Shown here in pieces: positions 51,793-61,129 of a stretch of DNA of 64,000 nucleotides. Positions within the stretch are counted from its first letter, which is position 1. Each line of letters opens with the position of its first letter. The stretch is taken from positions 434,001-498,000 of the forward strand of contig JAXHLY010000004.1 in NCBI GenBank assembly GCA_034521715.1, in the 5' to 3' direction. A model generated the notes under the pieces. The model did not search any database. It had not been told where the DNA came from and saw only the letters and a list, made by a program, of their open reading frames with translations. A program made the position numbers and the translations under genes. The stretch comes from Methylohalomonas sp034521715. Lineage in GTDB: Bacteria > Pseudomonadota > Gammaproteobacteria > Methylohalomonadales > Methylohalomonadaceae.

Positions 51793-52868
51793 AGACTTAT
51801 ACACGCATTACAGCCGCTGTTCTGGCCCTGATCCTTCTTGGCCTGGTTATGGCCTATCTTGCAGGGTTTTTCAGTTCAACGATCAGTCCCGGGACGATCG
51901 ATGTACAGACCGAAACCCTGGACGGGCATAAAGTGGACGTGAAGGCAGTTGAGCATACATTGATCGAACAGGCACCCGGTACTATCCGGGCAAAGAAAGA
52001 GACGATAATCTCGACGCGTATTACCGGCACCATTTCATCCATTTATGTCCGTGCCGGTGATATCGTTGCGCAGAATGACGTAATGGCGGAACTTGACAGC
52101 CGTGAACTCAAGGCGCAACTGCTACAGCGGCGTCAGGCGGTAACCGCGGCACGGGCCCACCTTGATGAAGTCGAGCCCAATTTTGAACGCATTAGCCGGC
52201 TTTTTGAACGCGGCGTCGTACCGAAGGCGGAACTGGACCGGGCCGAGTCATCACTGAAGTCGGCCCGGGCCAACCTGGAGCGTGCCCAGCAGGCTTTGGC
52301 GGAAGCGGAAACCACCCTGTCCTACGCCATTATCCGGGCGCCGATCAGCGGCCGCGTGGCGGACCGCTATGCCGACCCGGGGGATACCGCCATGCCGGGC
52401 AGCCCCATACTGCGCCTGTACGATCCGGCGACGCTACGCCTTGAGGCCAATGTACCGGAATCGCTGGGCACGGCACTGACCATCGGCCAGAGACTCGAAG
52501 CCAGTATCGATGCCCCGAAAAAAGCACTGCCCGTCTCGGTTGATGAAATCGTGCCGCTGGCCGAACCCGGATCCCGTACATTCCTGGTCAAGGCATCATT
52601 GCCGCATCATCCAAACCTCTATCCCGGCATGTTCGGCAGGCTGCTGATTCCTGTCGGCACCGAAACCAGACTTTATGTACCGGCAGCGGCAGTATTGGAT
52701 GTCGGCCAGATCGAGTTTGTCTATGTGCCCGGGCAGTTTGGTCCCGTTCGGCGCTATGTGCGTACCGGCGATCGCACGGACGACAATCATGTACAAATCC
52801 TGAGCGGGCTTCGGGCCGGTGAAACTGTCATTCTGCCGTCATCGGTGCAGGAAACAGGGGATCACTAA
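51789..52868 (+). CDS. RND efflux periplasmic adaptor (membrane fusion protein)
   Basis: Links the pump to an outer-membrane channel. 359 residues: N-terminal membrane anchor (about 8-28, no lipobox), split lipoyl domain (TRITGTISSIYVRAGDIV and YAIIRAPISGRVADRYADPG), a helical hairpin between them, a beta-barrel domain and a membrane-proximal domain ending in VQILSGLRAGETVILP. It follows the pump gene; the reverse order is more usual. Confidence 0.93.
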   Translation: MKTYTRITAAVLALILLGLVMAYLAGFFSSTISPGTIDVQTETLDGHKVDVKAVEHTLIEQAPGTIRAKKETIISTRITGTISSIYVRAGDIVAQNDVMAELDSRELKAQLLQRRQAVTAARAHLDEVEPNFERISRLFERGVVPKAELDRAESSLKSARANLERAQQALAEAETTLSYAIIRAPISGRVADRYADPGDTAMPGSPILRLYDPATLRLEANVPESLGTALTIGQRLEASIDAPKKALPVSVDEIVPLAEPGSRTFLVKASLPHHPNLYPGMFGRLLIPVGTETRLYVPAAAVLDVGQIEFVYVPGQFGPVRRYVRTGDRTDDNHVQILSGLRAGETVILPSSVQETGDH

Positions 52869-53169
52869 CCGGTATTCCGGTCATTTGGCTCCTCTTGATT
52901 TCCCGGTTGGCAACAGCCACACTTGGTTCCTGTTACCGCACTTCATTTTCGGGGAAAGCTGACCATAATCCTGGCTAACGGCCTATCAAGCCCGACGCCG
53001 GGAAAGCCCGTGATTGAAGTAAGAAGGGGAATGCTATCCACCCTGAATGATGAAAACATGCTATTCATCATTGAGCATGATGTTTCATTCAAACCAAGGA
53101 TAGCGGGGGTATCTAGTAGTGAATAATCATCGGACTTTTATACCGCAAACAAGTAAAAGGATAGATAAT
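52869..53169. other. Intergenic region
   Basis: A 67-codon open reading (52923-53126) has no good start context and no family signature; I do not call it. Otherwise only moderate AT content and a Shine-Dalgarno at the right end (aaagga, 53156-53161). Confidence 0.5.
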
Positions 53170-53673
53170 ATGAAACTTTTTAATACAAAACTCTTTCCGG
53201 GGCTACTCTCAGTTATTGTTCTGACATGCAGCCCATTCGCAATGCTGCAGGCCGAAGAAGGTTCAAAAAACGAGATCGGTGTGGTCACCTGTGAATATAT
53301 ACCGGGGACAAAAACCAATCTGCTGATCCACTCCAGTGCATCGTTTGACTGTGTCTTCAAGCATGGTGGCGTCGAGGACCATTACGAAGGCGAGGCGGGG
53401 ATTCGCCTTGGTCTCGATTTGGAATGGACGCAGCAATCCTCGATGTCGTATTCGGTGGTAGCTTCTACAAACAAGGATCTCGACTGGTCAACCGCGCTTA
53501 ACGGTACCTACACAGGCGGCAAGGCCTCAGCCGCGTTCGGGGTGAAGCTCGGCGCCGCCGCACTCGTTGGTGGCAGCAATGACAGCATTGGCCTGGTGCC
53601 ACTCGCAGTTGAAACCGGTACAGGCGCCGGTGCTGCCGCCGGTATCGGCTATCTCTCGCTTAAAAACAAGTAA
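53170..53673 (+). CDS. Exported DUF992-family protein
   Basis: 167 residues with a clear signal peptide (cleavage likely after MLQAEEG or just before, near residue 27-29). The mature part has NEIGVVTCEYIPGT, a second Cys in SASFDCVFK, then Gly/Ala-rich strands (AAFGVKLGAAALVGGSNDS). This fits DUF992, periplasmic or secreted proteins of unknown role, mostly seen in alphaproteobacteria. ATG 53170 chosen because aaagga lies eight bases upstream. Followed by a strong terminator, so it is a single-gene unit. Confidence 0.8.
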   Translation: MKLFNTKLFPGLLSVIVLTCSPFAMLQAEEGSKNEIGVVTCEYIPGTKTNLLIHSSASFDCVFKHGGVEDHYEGEAGIRLGLDLEWTQQSSMSYSVVASTNKDLDWSTALNGTYTGGKASAAFGVKLGAAALVGGSNDSIGLVPLAVETGTGAGAAAGIGYLSLKNK

Positions 53674-53684
53674 ATCAGTAACAC

Positions 53685-53719
53685 AAGCATGCCCTGCAGC
53701 AGCGGGGCATGCTTTTTTT
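53685..53719 (+). terminator. Rho-independent terminator after the DUF992 gene
   Basis: Ten-bp stem aagcatgccc / gggcatgctt, loop tgcagcagcg, followed by a T-run. A classic intrinsic terminator and the clearest in the window. Confidence 0.9.
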
Positions 53720-53727
53720 AACCTTAG

Positions 53728-53857
53728 GGAAGCTCTGAATATTTTGTCATTTCGACCAACGGGAGAAATCTTTCAGTGCGCTGCTCTATACAAGTCAATA
53801 TTTTAAAAGATTTCTCCCGTTGGTCGAAATGACACCATAAAATTAATCAGAGTTTCC
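53728..53857. mobile_element. MITE-like palindromic element, copy 2
   Basis: 130 bp. Ends GGAAGCTCTGAAT and ATCAGAGTTTCC, with a long internal inverted pair gtcatttcgaccaacggg / cccgttggtcgaaatgac, flanked by TTAG on both sides. Shares termini with the element at 45733 but has a different centre. Confidence 0.8.
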
Positions 53858-53872
53858 TTAGAAATTAGCCCG

Positions 53873-54142
53873 TCAACGGCGCCGGGTGGACTGCCTCAGA
53901 GCCGGATTGACCCTGTCTATATCGGCCTGCACCTGCTCACGGCTGCGTTCGTAAACAATCTCGCGTCCCATAATAGTGCCCGCATAGGAAAGGCCGTTGC
54001 GGGTCGGCGTCAAATCGCATTTCACACTATGCTCCCCTTCGCCGAGTACTACCTCTATATGATTGGCATGCTTGCTGTAAACAAGCACATCGATCAACTG
54101 GTCGCTCTCTGTAATGCGGACTTTCAGTTTTTCATTTTGCAT
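53873..54142 (-). CDS. Small protein of unknown function
   Basis: 89 residues from MQNEKLKVRITESDQLIDVL (54142); a longer start at 54184 is possible but begins in unlikely text. The pattern is mostly beta strand: IEVVLGEGEHSVKCDLTPTR, NGLSYAGTIMGREIVYERS, then a basic C-terminus. Coherent amino-acid composition and position 70 bases after the diguanylate cyclase on the same strand support a real gene, perhaps co-transcribed. Function unknown. Confidence 0.7.
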   Translation of the reverse strand: MQNEKLKVRITESDQLIDVLVYSKHANHIEVVLGEGEHSVKCDLTPTRNGLSYAGTIMGREIVYERSREQVQADIDRVNPALRQSTRRR

Positions 54143-54211
54143 CGAATTGGATTTCTCAATAAAGATAAATAAATACATCGGCATGAGAATTCGGCCCGCT
54201 TGGCCGCCTGC

Positions 54212-55564
54212 TTATCCTTCCTTACCAGACTTTTCCCGACTGAGTCGCTTTTCAATATACATCGCTTCATCCGCTTTATGCAGTAACTTTTCTGCGGTCT
54301 GACCAGCATCAGGATAAACCGAGATACCTATACTGGGTGTGATGAATAGCTGCTTATCAGCGATTTCGAAGTATTGTTCGAATGCCAAATGTATTTTTTT
54401 GCTCAGGGTCAAGGCATCTCCGGTCTCCCTGATATCTTCGAGTAATACTACAAATTCATCACCGCCGACGCGGGCAACCGTATCAGAGTCACGAACACAA
54501 TCCTGCAGGCGCTGAGCAGCTGCACCAAGCAATTGATCACCGGCCGCATGCCCATAATTGTCATTAACATCCTTGAATTCGTTCAGATCCAGATAAAGTA
54601 CTGCAAGCCGGGACTGCTGACGTTTCATCCTGAGCAAAGCGATTTCGATTCGATCCAGTAACAGGGCCTTGTTGGGAAGCCTGGTAAGCTGGTCATATTG
54701 GGCCATGTACTGAAAACGGGCATACATTTTCTGTCGTTCAACAGCGGTCGCTATCTGCTGGGAAACAAACTGTAACAGTTCCGTGTCTTTTTCAGCATAT
54801 CGGATCGTATCTGAACAGCTTTCGAGAACCAGTGCCCCGATTATTTGATCCCGGGATTGAAGCGGCACGGCCAGCCGACAGCCCACATCACCGTCAGGCA
54901 TATTGTCAATATCATCAGTCAGACTTGCGATACTGTCTGGTGTTATCAACAATGATCTCCCCTTTTCAATCACTTCAGCAACCAGCTTTCGCTGCCACCC
55001 GATCACATTCAATGGCTGCTGATTCTGATCAACGTAATAAGGGATCTCGATCTCGTCATCATCACCACTGGCCAGGGCTATGAGAAAATTATCAGCTGGC
55101 TGAATCTCATTGATGATCGAGTGTATTTTCCTGAATAAATCGCTCAGATTATTGGCATTATGCGCCGCTTCCGATATGGCATAAAGAGATGATTGTAAGA
55201 GTTCGGCCTGTTTTCGGGCGGTAATATCGCGCGCCACCGCTATCCGCACGCGGTCCTCCTCCGACCAGCGTGCCGCCCACATAACATGAACTATTTGACC
55301 ATCCTTGCGGATATAGCGATTCTCGAAATGTGTCTCGGGATCGCCGGTCTTGATTTTATCGACAACTTTCAGGGTTCTGCCGCGATCCTCCGGTAATACA
55401 TGATCTATCATGTTCTGCCCGAGGATTTCATCCGGCGAATAGCCGAATATCCGCTCAAAGGCCGAACTGACGTAAACAAAATGTCCTTCCATATCAACAA
55501 TACAGACGGCATCAAGCAACAAGTCTGAGTAATCCATCAAGGCTTTAAGCCTGTTGCCTTTCAT
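54212..55564 (-). CDS. PAS-GAF-GGDEF diguanylate cyclase
   Basis: Predicted to make cyclic di-GMP. 450 residues: PAS (about 5-115, FERIFGYSPDEILGQ), GAF (about 120-275) and GGDEF (about 280-440). Active site GGDEF at 367-371 is intact, and the inhibitory I-site RDSD (358-361) is five residues upstream, so product inhibition is expected. No membrane segment, so it is a cytoplasmic sensor. Lower GC than the neighbouring radA. Confidence 0.95.
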   Translation of the reverse strand: MKGNRLKALMDYSDLLLDAVCIVDMEGHFVYVSSAFERIFGYSPDEILGQNMIDHVLPEDRGRTLKVVDKIKTGDPETHFENRYIRKDGQIVHVMWAARWSEEDRVRIAVARDITARKQAELLQSSLYAISEAAHNANNLSDLFRKIHSIINEIQPADNFLIALASGDDDEIEIPYYVDQNQQPLNVIGWQRKLVAEVIEKGRSLLITPDSIASLTDDIDNMPDGDVGCRLAVPLQSRDQIIGALVLESCSDTIRYAEKDTELLQFVSQQIATAVERQKMYARFQYMAQYDQLTRLPNKALLLDRIEIALLRMKRQQSRLAVLYLDLNEFKDVNDNYGHAAGDQLLGAAAQRLQDCVRDSDTVARVGGDEFVVLLEDIRETGDALTLSKKIHLAFEQYFEIADKQLFITPSIGISVYPDAGQTAEKLLHKADEAMYIEKRLSREKSGKEG

Positions 55565-55588
55565 GAGATTAGCCAGTCTATGTTGTAG

Positions 55589-56974
55589 TCAGCCCTGAAT
55601 AATGACCTGCAGGGCTTCATTAAGTCTGCTGACACCGGTAACCTCAAGTCCCTCAATCTTCTGCTTCGGCTTATTGGCCTGCGGCACGATGGCGCGTTTG
55701 AAGCCATGCTTGGCAGCCTCCTTGAGGCGTTCCGGGCCGTTCAGTACCGGCCGGATTTCCCCGGCCAGGCCGACTTCGCCGAAGGCAACCAGTTCCTGTG
55801 GTAGCGGCTGATCGCGCAGGCTGGAGAGCGCCGCCAGGACGATCGGCAAATCGGCAGCGGTTTCGGTCACCCGCACACCGCCGACAACATTCACGAATAC
55901 ATCCTGATCATAGGTAGCGATGCCGCCGTGGCGATGCATGACCGCCAGCAGCATCGCCAGCCGGTTCTGTTCCAGGCCGAGTATCACCCGCCGCGGATTA
56001 CCGCTGCTGCTGGAGTCCACCAGTGCCTGCACTTCAACCAGCAACGGCCGGCTGCCTTCACGCGTGACCATGACCACGCTGCCGGCAACCGGCTGCTCGT
56101 GGCGCGATAAAAAGATCGCCGACGGATTGCCGACTTCCTTGAGGCCCTTGTCGGTCATGGCGAACACGCCGAGTTCATTCACCGCACCATAGCGGTTCTT
56201 GACCGCACGGATGACGCGAAAACGGCTGCCGCTGTCACCCTCGAAATACAGTACGCCGTCGACCATGTGTTCGAGCACGCGCGGACCGGCGAGCGTCCCC
56301 TCTTTTGTTACATGGCCGACCAGAAACACGGCGGTACCGGTCTGCTTGGCGTAACGCACCAGCTGCGCGGCGCATTCACGCACCTGGGCAACGGCGCCCG
56401 GCGCCGACTGCAGCACGTCACTGAATACGGTCTGGATGGAATCGATGACCAGGACCGCCGGTTTTTCGTTCTGGCTGGTGGCGAGGATGTCCTCGAGCTG
56501 ATTCTGCGTGGAGATTTTCAGATCAGCGAGTTTCAGTCCCAGGCGCTTGCCGCGCAATGCGACCTGCTGGGCCGACTCCTCGGCGGTCACATACAGACAC
56601 GGCGTCCCCTTTGCCGCCAGATTCGCAACTGTCTGCAACAGCAATGTTGATTTGCCGATACCGGGATCGCCGCCAATCAATACGATCGAGCCGCGCACCA
56701 GACCGCCGCCGAGCACACGGTCGAATTCACCGGTCCCCGTGGGCATGCGGACTTCGGTTTCGGTTTCGACACTGTCGAGGGTCTGCACGCCGGCCGCGTC
56801 ACCGACCACGTGCATATCCGGCTGCCGGCCGCGGCTGCCGGCATGGCGACCGATATTGATCGCCGCCACTTCTTCCAGGGTATTCCAGGCCTCGCAGTCC
56901 GGGCACTGGCCGGCCCACTTCGGAAACTGCGCGCCGCAGGCGTTGCACTGATACTGAACCTTAGGCCTCGTCAT
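55589..56974 (-). CDS. radA: DNA repair protein RadA/Sms
   Basis: Branch-migration helicase acting in recombination. 461 residues: N-terminal zinc finger C10/C13/C24/C27, Walker A GGDPGIGKSTLL, the KNRYGAVNELGVFAM motif, and a C-terminal Lon-like domain (VNVVGGVRVTETAADLPIVL). Follows alr on the same strand. Confidence 0.97.
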   Translation of the reverse strand: MTRPKVQYQCNACGAQFPKWAGQCPDCEAWNTLEEVAAINIGRHAGSRGRQPDMHVVGDAAGVQTLDSVETETEVRMPTGTGEFDRVLGGGLVRGSIVLIGGDPGIGKSTLLLQTVANLAAKGTPCLYVTAEESAQQVALRGKRLGLKLADLKISTQNQLEDILATSQNEKPAVLVIDSIQTVFSDVLQSAPGAVAQVRECAAQLVRYAKQTGTAVFLVGHVTKEGTLAGPRVLEHMVDGVLYFEGDSGSRFRVIRAVKNRYGAVNELGVFAMTDKGLKEVGNPSAIFLSRHEQPVAGSVVMVTREGSRPLLVEVQALVDSSSSGNPRRVILGLEQNRLAMLLAVMHRHGGIATYDQDVFVNVVGGVRVTETAADLPIVLAALSSLRDQPLPQELVAFGEVGLAGEIRPVLNGPERLKEAAKHGFKRAIVPQANKPKQKIEGLEVTGVSRLNEALQVIIQG

Positions 56975-56980
56975 GATGAT

Positions 56981-58060
56981 TCAATCCTGTTCGTGAAAGG
57001 CCATGCGTTTGCGGTCCCCGCAGAGCAGTTCATACGGAATGGTCTGCGCACAGGCGGCGATTTCCTCGACCGGCAGACCCCCGCCCCAGAGCACAACCGG
57101 ATCGCCGACCCTGGCATTGGGCACATTACGCAGATCCACCGTCAGCATATCCATGGAGGCGACGCCGATCATGCCGGCACGTTTGCCGTTGACGAGCACC
57201 GGCGTACCGGAGCGGGCATGGCGTGGATAGCCGTCACCGTAACCGGCGGCGACAATGCCGATGGCCATGTCTTCCGGGCACGACCAGGTTGCACCGTAAC
57301 CGACTGTATCACCCGCCTTCAGCTGTTTAACTGAAATCAGCCTGGAACTGAACGTCATTACCGGCTGCAGGCCTTCCGCCAGGCTGCCGCGATCGGGATT
57401 GGGGGATATGCCATATAGCAGCAGGCCGGGCCGTACCCAGTCAGCATGACTGTCCGGCCAGTCGAGGATACCGGCGGAATTGGCGATACTGCGTTCCTCG
57501 GCCATGCCCTGCGTGCACTCGGCAAAGGCCTGTAACTGCCGGCCGGTCAGTGCATCGCCCGACTCGTTCGCCGTCGCCAGGTGCGTCATCAGTCGCAGGT
57601 CACCGGCGATGCATTGATAACCGAGTAATTTCTCGCGCGCCTGGCTAACGTCTTCGGGCGCAAAGCCCAGCCGGTGCATGCCGGTGTCGATCTTCAGCCA
57701 CGCCCGCAGCTGTTGTTCGCCCTGCGCCGCTTCCAGCATGGCAAACTGATCCGGGTGGTGAATGACGATTTCGAGTGCCAGGGCCTGGATCTGCGGCAGT
57801 TCCCCGGCGCTGAACGGACCCTCGAGCAGGACAATGGGCTGGTTGATACCGGCATCGCGCAACTGCCTGGCCTCCTCCAGACAGGCAACGCCGAAGGCGT
57901 CGGCGTCCGGCAGGCTGCGACCAACACGGCTGATTCCATGGCCATAGGCATCGGCCTTGACCACGGCCATGATCTTCTGCCGCGGTGCCAGCTGGCGGAT
58001 ACGCTGGAAATTGGACTTGAGAGCGGCGAGGTTGATGACAACGCTGGCCGGTCGGCTCAT
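56981..58060 (-). CDS. alr: Alanine racemase
   Basis: PLP enzyme making D-alanine for peptidoglycan. 359 residues; PLP Lys35 in VVKADAYGHG, catalytic Tyr255 in VGYGATW, and WVRPGLLLYGISP. Start codon overlaps the dnaB stop by four bases, so the genes are translationally coupled. Confidence 0.97.
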   Translation of the reverse strand: MSRPASVVINLAALKSNFQRIRQLAPRQKIMAVVKADAYGHGISRVGRSLPDADAFGVACLEEARQLRDAGINQPIVLLEGPFSAGELPQIQALALEIVIHHPDQFAMLEAAQGEQQLRAWLKIDTGMHRLGFAPEDVSQAREKLLGYQCIAGDLRLMTHLATANESGDALTGRQLQAFAECTQGMAEERSIANSAGILDWPDSHADWVRPGLLLYGISPNPDRGSLAEGLQPVMTFSSRLISVKQLKAGDTVGYGATWSCPEDMAIGIVAAGYGDGYPRHARSGTPVLVNGKRAGMIGVASMDMLTVDLRNVPNARVGDPVVLWGGGLPVEEIAACAQTIPYELLCGDRKRMAFHEQD

Positions 58061-60504
58061 GCATAATCCCCGGCCGAGAAACGGCTTTCATCAATGTAAT
58101 TCTCGAATCGCGTGTACTGGCCGCGGAACGTCAAAAAACATTCGCCGATGGGGCCGTTACGCTGCTTGGAGATGATGATCTCGGCCTTGCCCTTGTCCTG
58201 GCTGTCCTCGTTGTAGACCTCGTCGCGGTAGATGAAGACGATGACGTCGGCATCCTGTTCGATGGCACCGGATTCACGCAGGTCCGACATGCGTGGCCGC
58301 TTGTTGTCACGCTGTTCGAGACTGCGATTGAGCTGTGACAGCGCGATGACCGGCACGCCGAGTTCCTTGGCCAGGGCCTTGAGCCCCCGCGATATGGCCG
58401 ACAGCTCCGTGGCCCGGTTTTCACTGCTGTCCGGCAGCTGCATCAGTTGCAGGTAATCGACAATAACGAGGTCGAGTTCATGCTCGCGCTTGATTCGACG
58501 GCAGCGCGAGCGGATTTCGGCCGGTGTCAGCGCCGGGGTGTCGTCGATGAACATCTTCGCGTCCTGCATCATGGTCAGTGTCGCTGTCAGGCGCGGCCAG
58601 TCATCCTCGGCAATACGGCCGGTACGGATCTTCTGCTGATCGACCCTCGACAGTGAACCGAGCATGCGCATGGCCAGCTGCTCGCCGGGCATTTCCATGC
58701 TGAAGATCGCCACCGACTTCTTGCCCTTGATCGAGGCATGTTCGGCGATATTGATGCTGAATGCCGTATTATGCGTTACCACATAATCATCCGTAATATA
58801 CAATTTTTCCGGATGGGTAACTGCAATACACTGGGCTTGTGCCTGTCTGACCCATTCAATTGACTTTATAACGGGCATCCTTTTCCTTTGCCGCTCGGAA
58901 ACCATACGTCCTTTCTTGGCCGGCAAAGTGAAAAGGGAGAGCGGCCGGGCAAATGACATGTTAACAACCCACGATGGGCGTCCTAATCGCTTTTCCCCAT
59001 TATGGGAGTAGCTATTATGACGGGAACTCTTGGTCGCCCACCCCCCCAGGGAACGAGCCAAATCTACAACATCATCGGCCAACCGCTCACTCGAGCTGGC
59101 GAAACGAATACTGCCCCAGGACTCAATCCAGCCATCGGTATCCAGGAGACCGGATAACAGCGCGATACGCGCGCTTTTTTCCGCTGTCTTATAGACTTCA
59201 GGAATGAATTTTGATTCGGCACCGATATCCCAGAGATACAGGCATTGTAAGGCTTCTTTTATCGGATTGGGAGAAACTCCCCACTGACTCGCGCGGAATT
59301 GTGTCTGTGACTGCACAACACGATAATCATAGCCACCTGCCGCACGTAGCAAATAATCGCTACCGAGGCATTCCGCCAGAGTCACCAGCAATTTATCGCT
59401 GGCTGTAGAAACACGAACAGATGACCCCTTTAAATTACCGTCGCCAATCAACACACCCAGCACCCAGGGATCAACCGGCAAAGTCTGCTTATGACCAAAA
59501 TCCCCTGAACTGTGGTCTATCCATAAGCGATTCTGGTAACGCTTGCGCGTAAGCATCTCCTTGAGACGGGCAGTTGACAATATCCTGGAGGATTCCCAGG
59601 AACGATAATAGACGCGCCACAAATGTTCATCGCAAACTTCTGTGCTGCGGCCATCTGAGAAGGTAATGCGGTATATGTCCTTCCTGCCTTGCGGATAAAT
59701 ACCTGCCACGTGTGATGGACGACCATCGATTGAGGCCAGATGATCGCCGAACTTGAGTTCACCCATTTTTTTCCAACCGTCCAGGGTCCGGACTCTGGCA
59801 TCCAGAGGCTGGGCCTTGCCCATCGACGGCCTGCCGGCGACGATAATCAGATCCGACTTCTGCAGGCCGGCGGTCATTTCGTCGAAGTCGTCAAAGCCGG
59901 TGGCGACACCGGTAATCGAGGTGTTGCTGCGATACAGCTCATCGACCCGGTCTAGCGCGGCCGACAGCAGCGAACGGATAGGCTGGTAATTACGGCGGCC
60001 GCGGGTTTCCTGCTCGGCGATCTTGAACACGCTGCTTTCGGCGTAATCCAGGATCTGTTCGCTGCTGCGGCCTTCCGGGTTGAGTCCGGCGCTGGCGATG
60101 TCATAGCCGGTATCGATAAGCTGCCGCAGGATAGAGCTTTCGCGGACAATGGTGGCGTAGCTGCGGACATTCGCGGCACTGGGGATGTTCTCGGCCAGCG
60201 CGGCCAGGTAATCATGGCCGCCGGCCTCGTCCAGCAGCGCGCTTTTATCCAGCCATTCCGACAGCGTGATGACATCACAGGGCCTGCCGTCGCCGAGCAG
60301 GGTGCCGATGGCACGGAAAATCAGCCGGTGGTCCTTGCGGTAGAAATCCTCCTCGTGCAGGAGATCGGCGATTTCATCCCAGGCGCGGTTATCGAGCATC
60401 AGGCCGCCGAGCACGGACTGTTCGGCGGGTACGGAATGCGGCGGCACCTTGAACGACTGGCGCGACCTGTCCCTGGTGATATCCGAGGTAGCGGGACTGG
60501 TCAT
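58057..60504 (-). CDS. dnaB: Replicative DNA helicase DnaB, interrupted by an intein
   Basis: Hexameric helicase that unwinds DNA at the replication fork. ATG 60504 is preferred over a TTG nine codons upstream because a gggaggg lies about 12 bases before it. N-terminal domain has PPHSVPAEQSVLGGLMLDN; the RecA-like core has GRPSMGK and, after the intein, TAFSINIAEHA, VIVDYLQLM and SQLNRSLEQR. The spliced protein would be about 466 residues, a normal DnaB length. The P-loop is cut between Lys and Thr, so the helicase should be inactive until splicing. It precedes alr and radA. Confidence 0.97.
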   Translation of the reverse strand: MTSPATSDITRDRSRQSFKVPPHSVPAEQSVLGGLMLDNRAWDEIADLLHEEDFYRKDHRLIFRAIGTLLGDGRPCDVITLSEWLDKSALLDEAGGHDYLAALAENIPSAANVRSYATIVRESSILRQLIDTGYDIASAGLNPEGRSSEQILDYAESSVFKIAEQETRGRRNYQPIRSLLSAALDRVDELYRSNTSITGVATGFDDFDEMTAGLQKSDLIIVAGRPSMGKAQPLDARVRTLDGWKKMGELKFGDHLASIDGRPSHVAGIYPQGRKDIYRITFSDGRSTEVCDEHLWRVYYRSWESSRILSTARLKEMLTRKRYQNRLWIDHSSGDFGHKQTLPVDPWVLGVLIGDGNLKGSSVRVSTASDKLLVTLAECLGSDYLLRAAGGYDYRVVQSQTQFRASQWGVSPNPIKEALQCLYLWDIGAESKFIPEVYKTAEKSARIALLSGLLDTDGWIESWGSIRFASSSERLADDVVDLARSLGGWATKSSRHNSYSHNGEKRLGRPSWVVNMSFARPLSLFTLPAKKGRMVSERQRKRMPVIKSIEWVRQAQAQCIAVTHPEKLYITDDYVVTHNTAFSINIAEHASIKGKKSVAIFSMEMPGEQLAMRMLGSLSRVDQQKIRTGRIAEDDWPRLTATLTMMQDAKMFIDDTPALTPAEIRSRCRRIKREHELDLVIVDYLQLMQLPDSSENRATELSAISRGLKALAKELGVPVIALSQLNRSLEQRDNKRPRMSDLRESGAIEQDADVIVFIYRDEVYNEDSQDKGKAEIIISKQRNGPIGECFLTFRGQYTRFENYIDESRFSAGDYA
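58768..59814 (-). other. Class 3-like intein with LAGLIDADG homing endonuclease in DnaB
   Basis: 349 residues, from AQPLDARVRTLDG to DDYVVTHN. First residue is Ala rather than Cys/Ser. Block B carries H64 and W66 (CDEHLW), block F carries C329 (AQCIAVTH), block G carries T347-H348-N349; the +1 extein residue is Thr. The Trp-Cys-Thr set defines class 3 inteins, in which the block F Cys starts splicing. The endonuclease domain has both acidic motifs: LGVLIGDGNL (124-126) and LLSGLLDTDGWI (225-228), so homing activity is plausible. The DNA looks more AT-rich than flanking dnaB, consistent with transfer. Confidence 0.93.
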
Positions 60505-60607
60505 CGGCCGTATTATCCCTCCCTGACACAAGCAGGTAATACTGGGTTAAAGAATTTATACCACACCGCACCCGACCCATCTAACGAGGGGCCGGCAGCG
60601 TTTCACG

Positions 60608-61060
60608 TTATTCCTCGGCGACGACCTCGACGGTAATCGTGCACTCCATATCGGCATGCAGACTGACGTGCAGTTCGTATTCGCCGACAATGCGAATCGG
60701 GCCTTCCGGCATGTGAATTTCGTGCTTGCCGATTTCCCTGCCGGCGGCCTCGGCGGCCTCGACGATATCCGCCGGCGCGACGGAGCCGTAAAGCTTGCCC
60801 TCATCATCGGCCACCTTGCGGGCGATGGTCAGCCGCAGGCCATGGATTTTTTCGGCACGGCCCCGGGCCTCGGCCAGATGTTCGGCCTCGGCCTTTTCCA
60901 GCTCCGCCCGGCGGGCCTCGACCCTGGCCACGTTCTCGGCCGTGGCCGGCACGGCCTTGCCCTGTGGAATCAGGTAATTACGACCGTAGCCGGGCTTGAC
61001 CTTCACCTGATCGCCCAGCTCACCCAGGTTATGAATCTTTTCCTGCAGTATGACTTCCAT
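60608..61060 (-). CDS. rplI: Ribosomal protein bL9
   Basis: Large-subunit protein. 150 residues; MEVILQEKIHNLGELGDQV and VKPGYGRNYLIPQGKA are the L9 signature, with a long connecting helix and a C-terminal domain (KLYGSVAPADI). Start ATG 61060. Confidence 0.97.
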   Translation of the reverse strand: MEVILQEKIHNLGELGDQVKVKPGYGRNYLIPQGKAVPATAENVARVEARRAELEKAEAEHLAEARGRAEKIHGLRLTIARKVADDEGKLYGSVAPADIVEAAEAAGREIGKHEIHMPEGPIRIVGEYELHVSLHADMECTITVEVVAEE

Positions 61061-61129
61061 TACGCCACCTCAATATCTCGATTGTACATATGATACAAAG
61101 CCCCCGCTCTCAGGAACAGGTGCTGCTTG

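Noticed and set aside
52923..53126. 67-residue gene before the DUF992 gene
   Set aside because: Start is a GTG without a ribosome site, and the translation has no family pattern.
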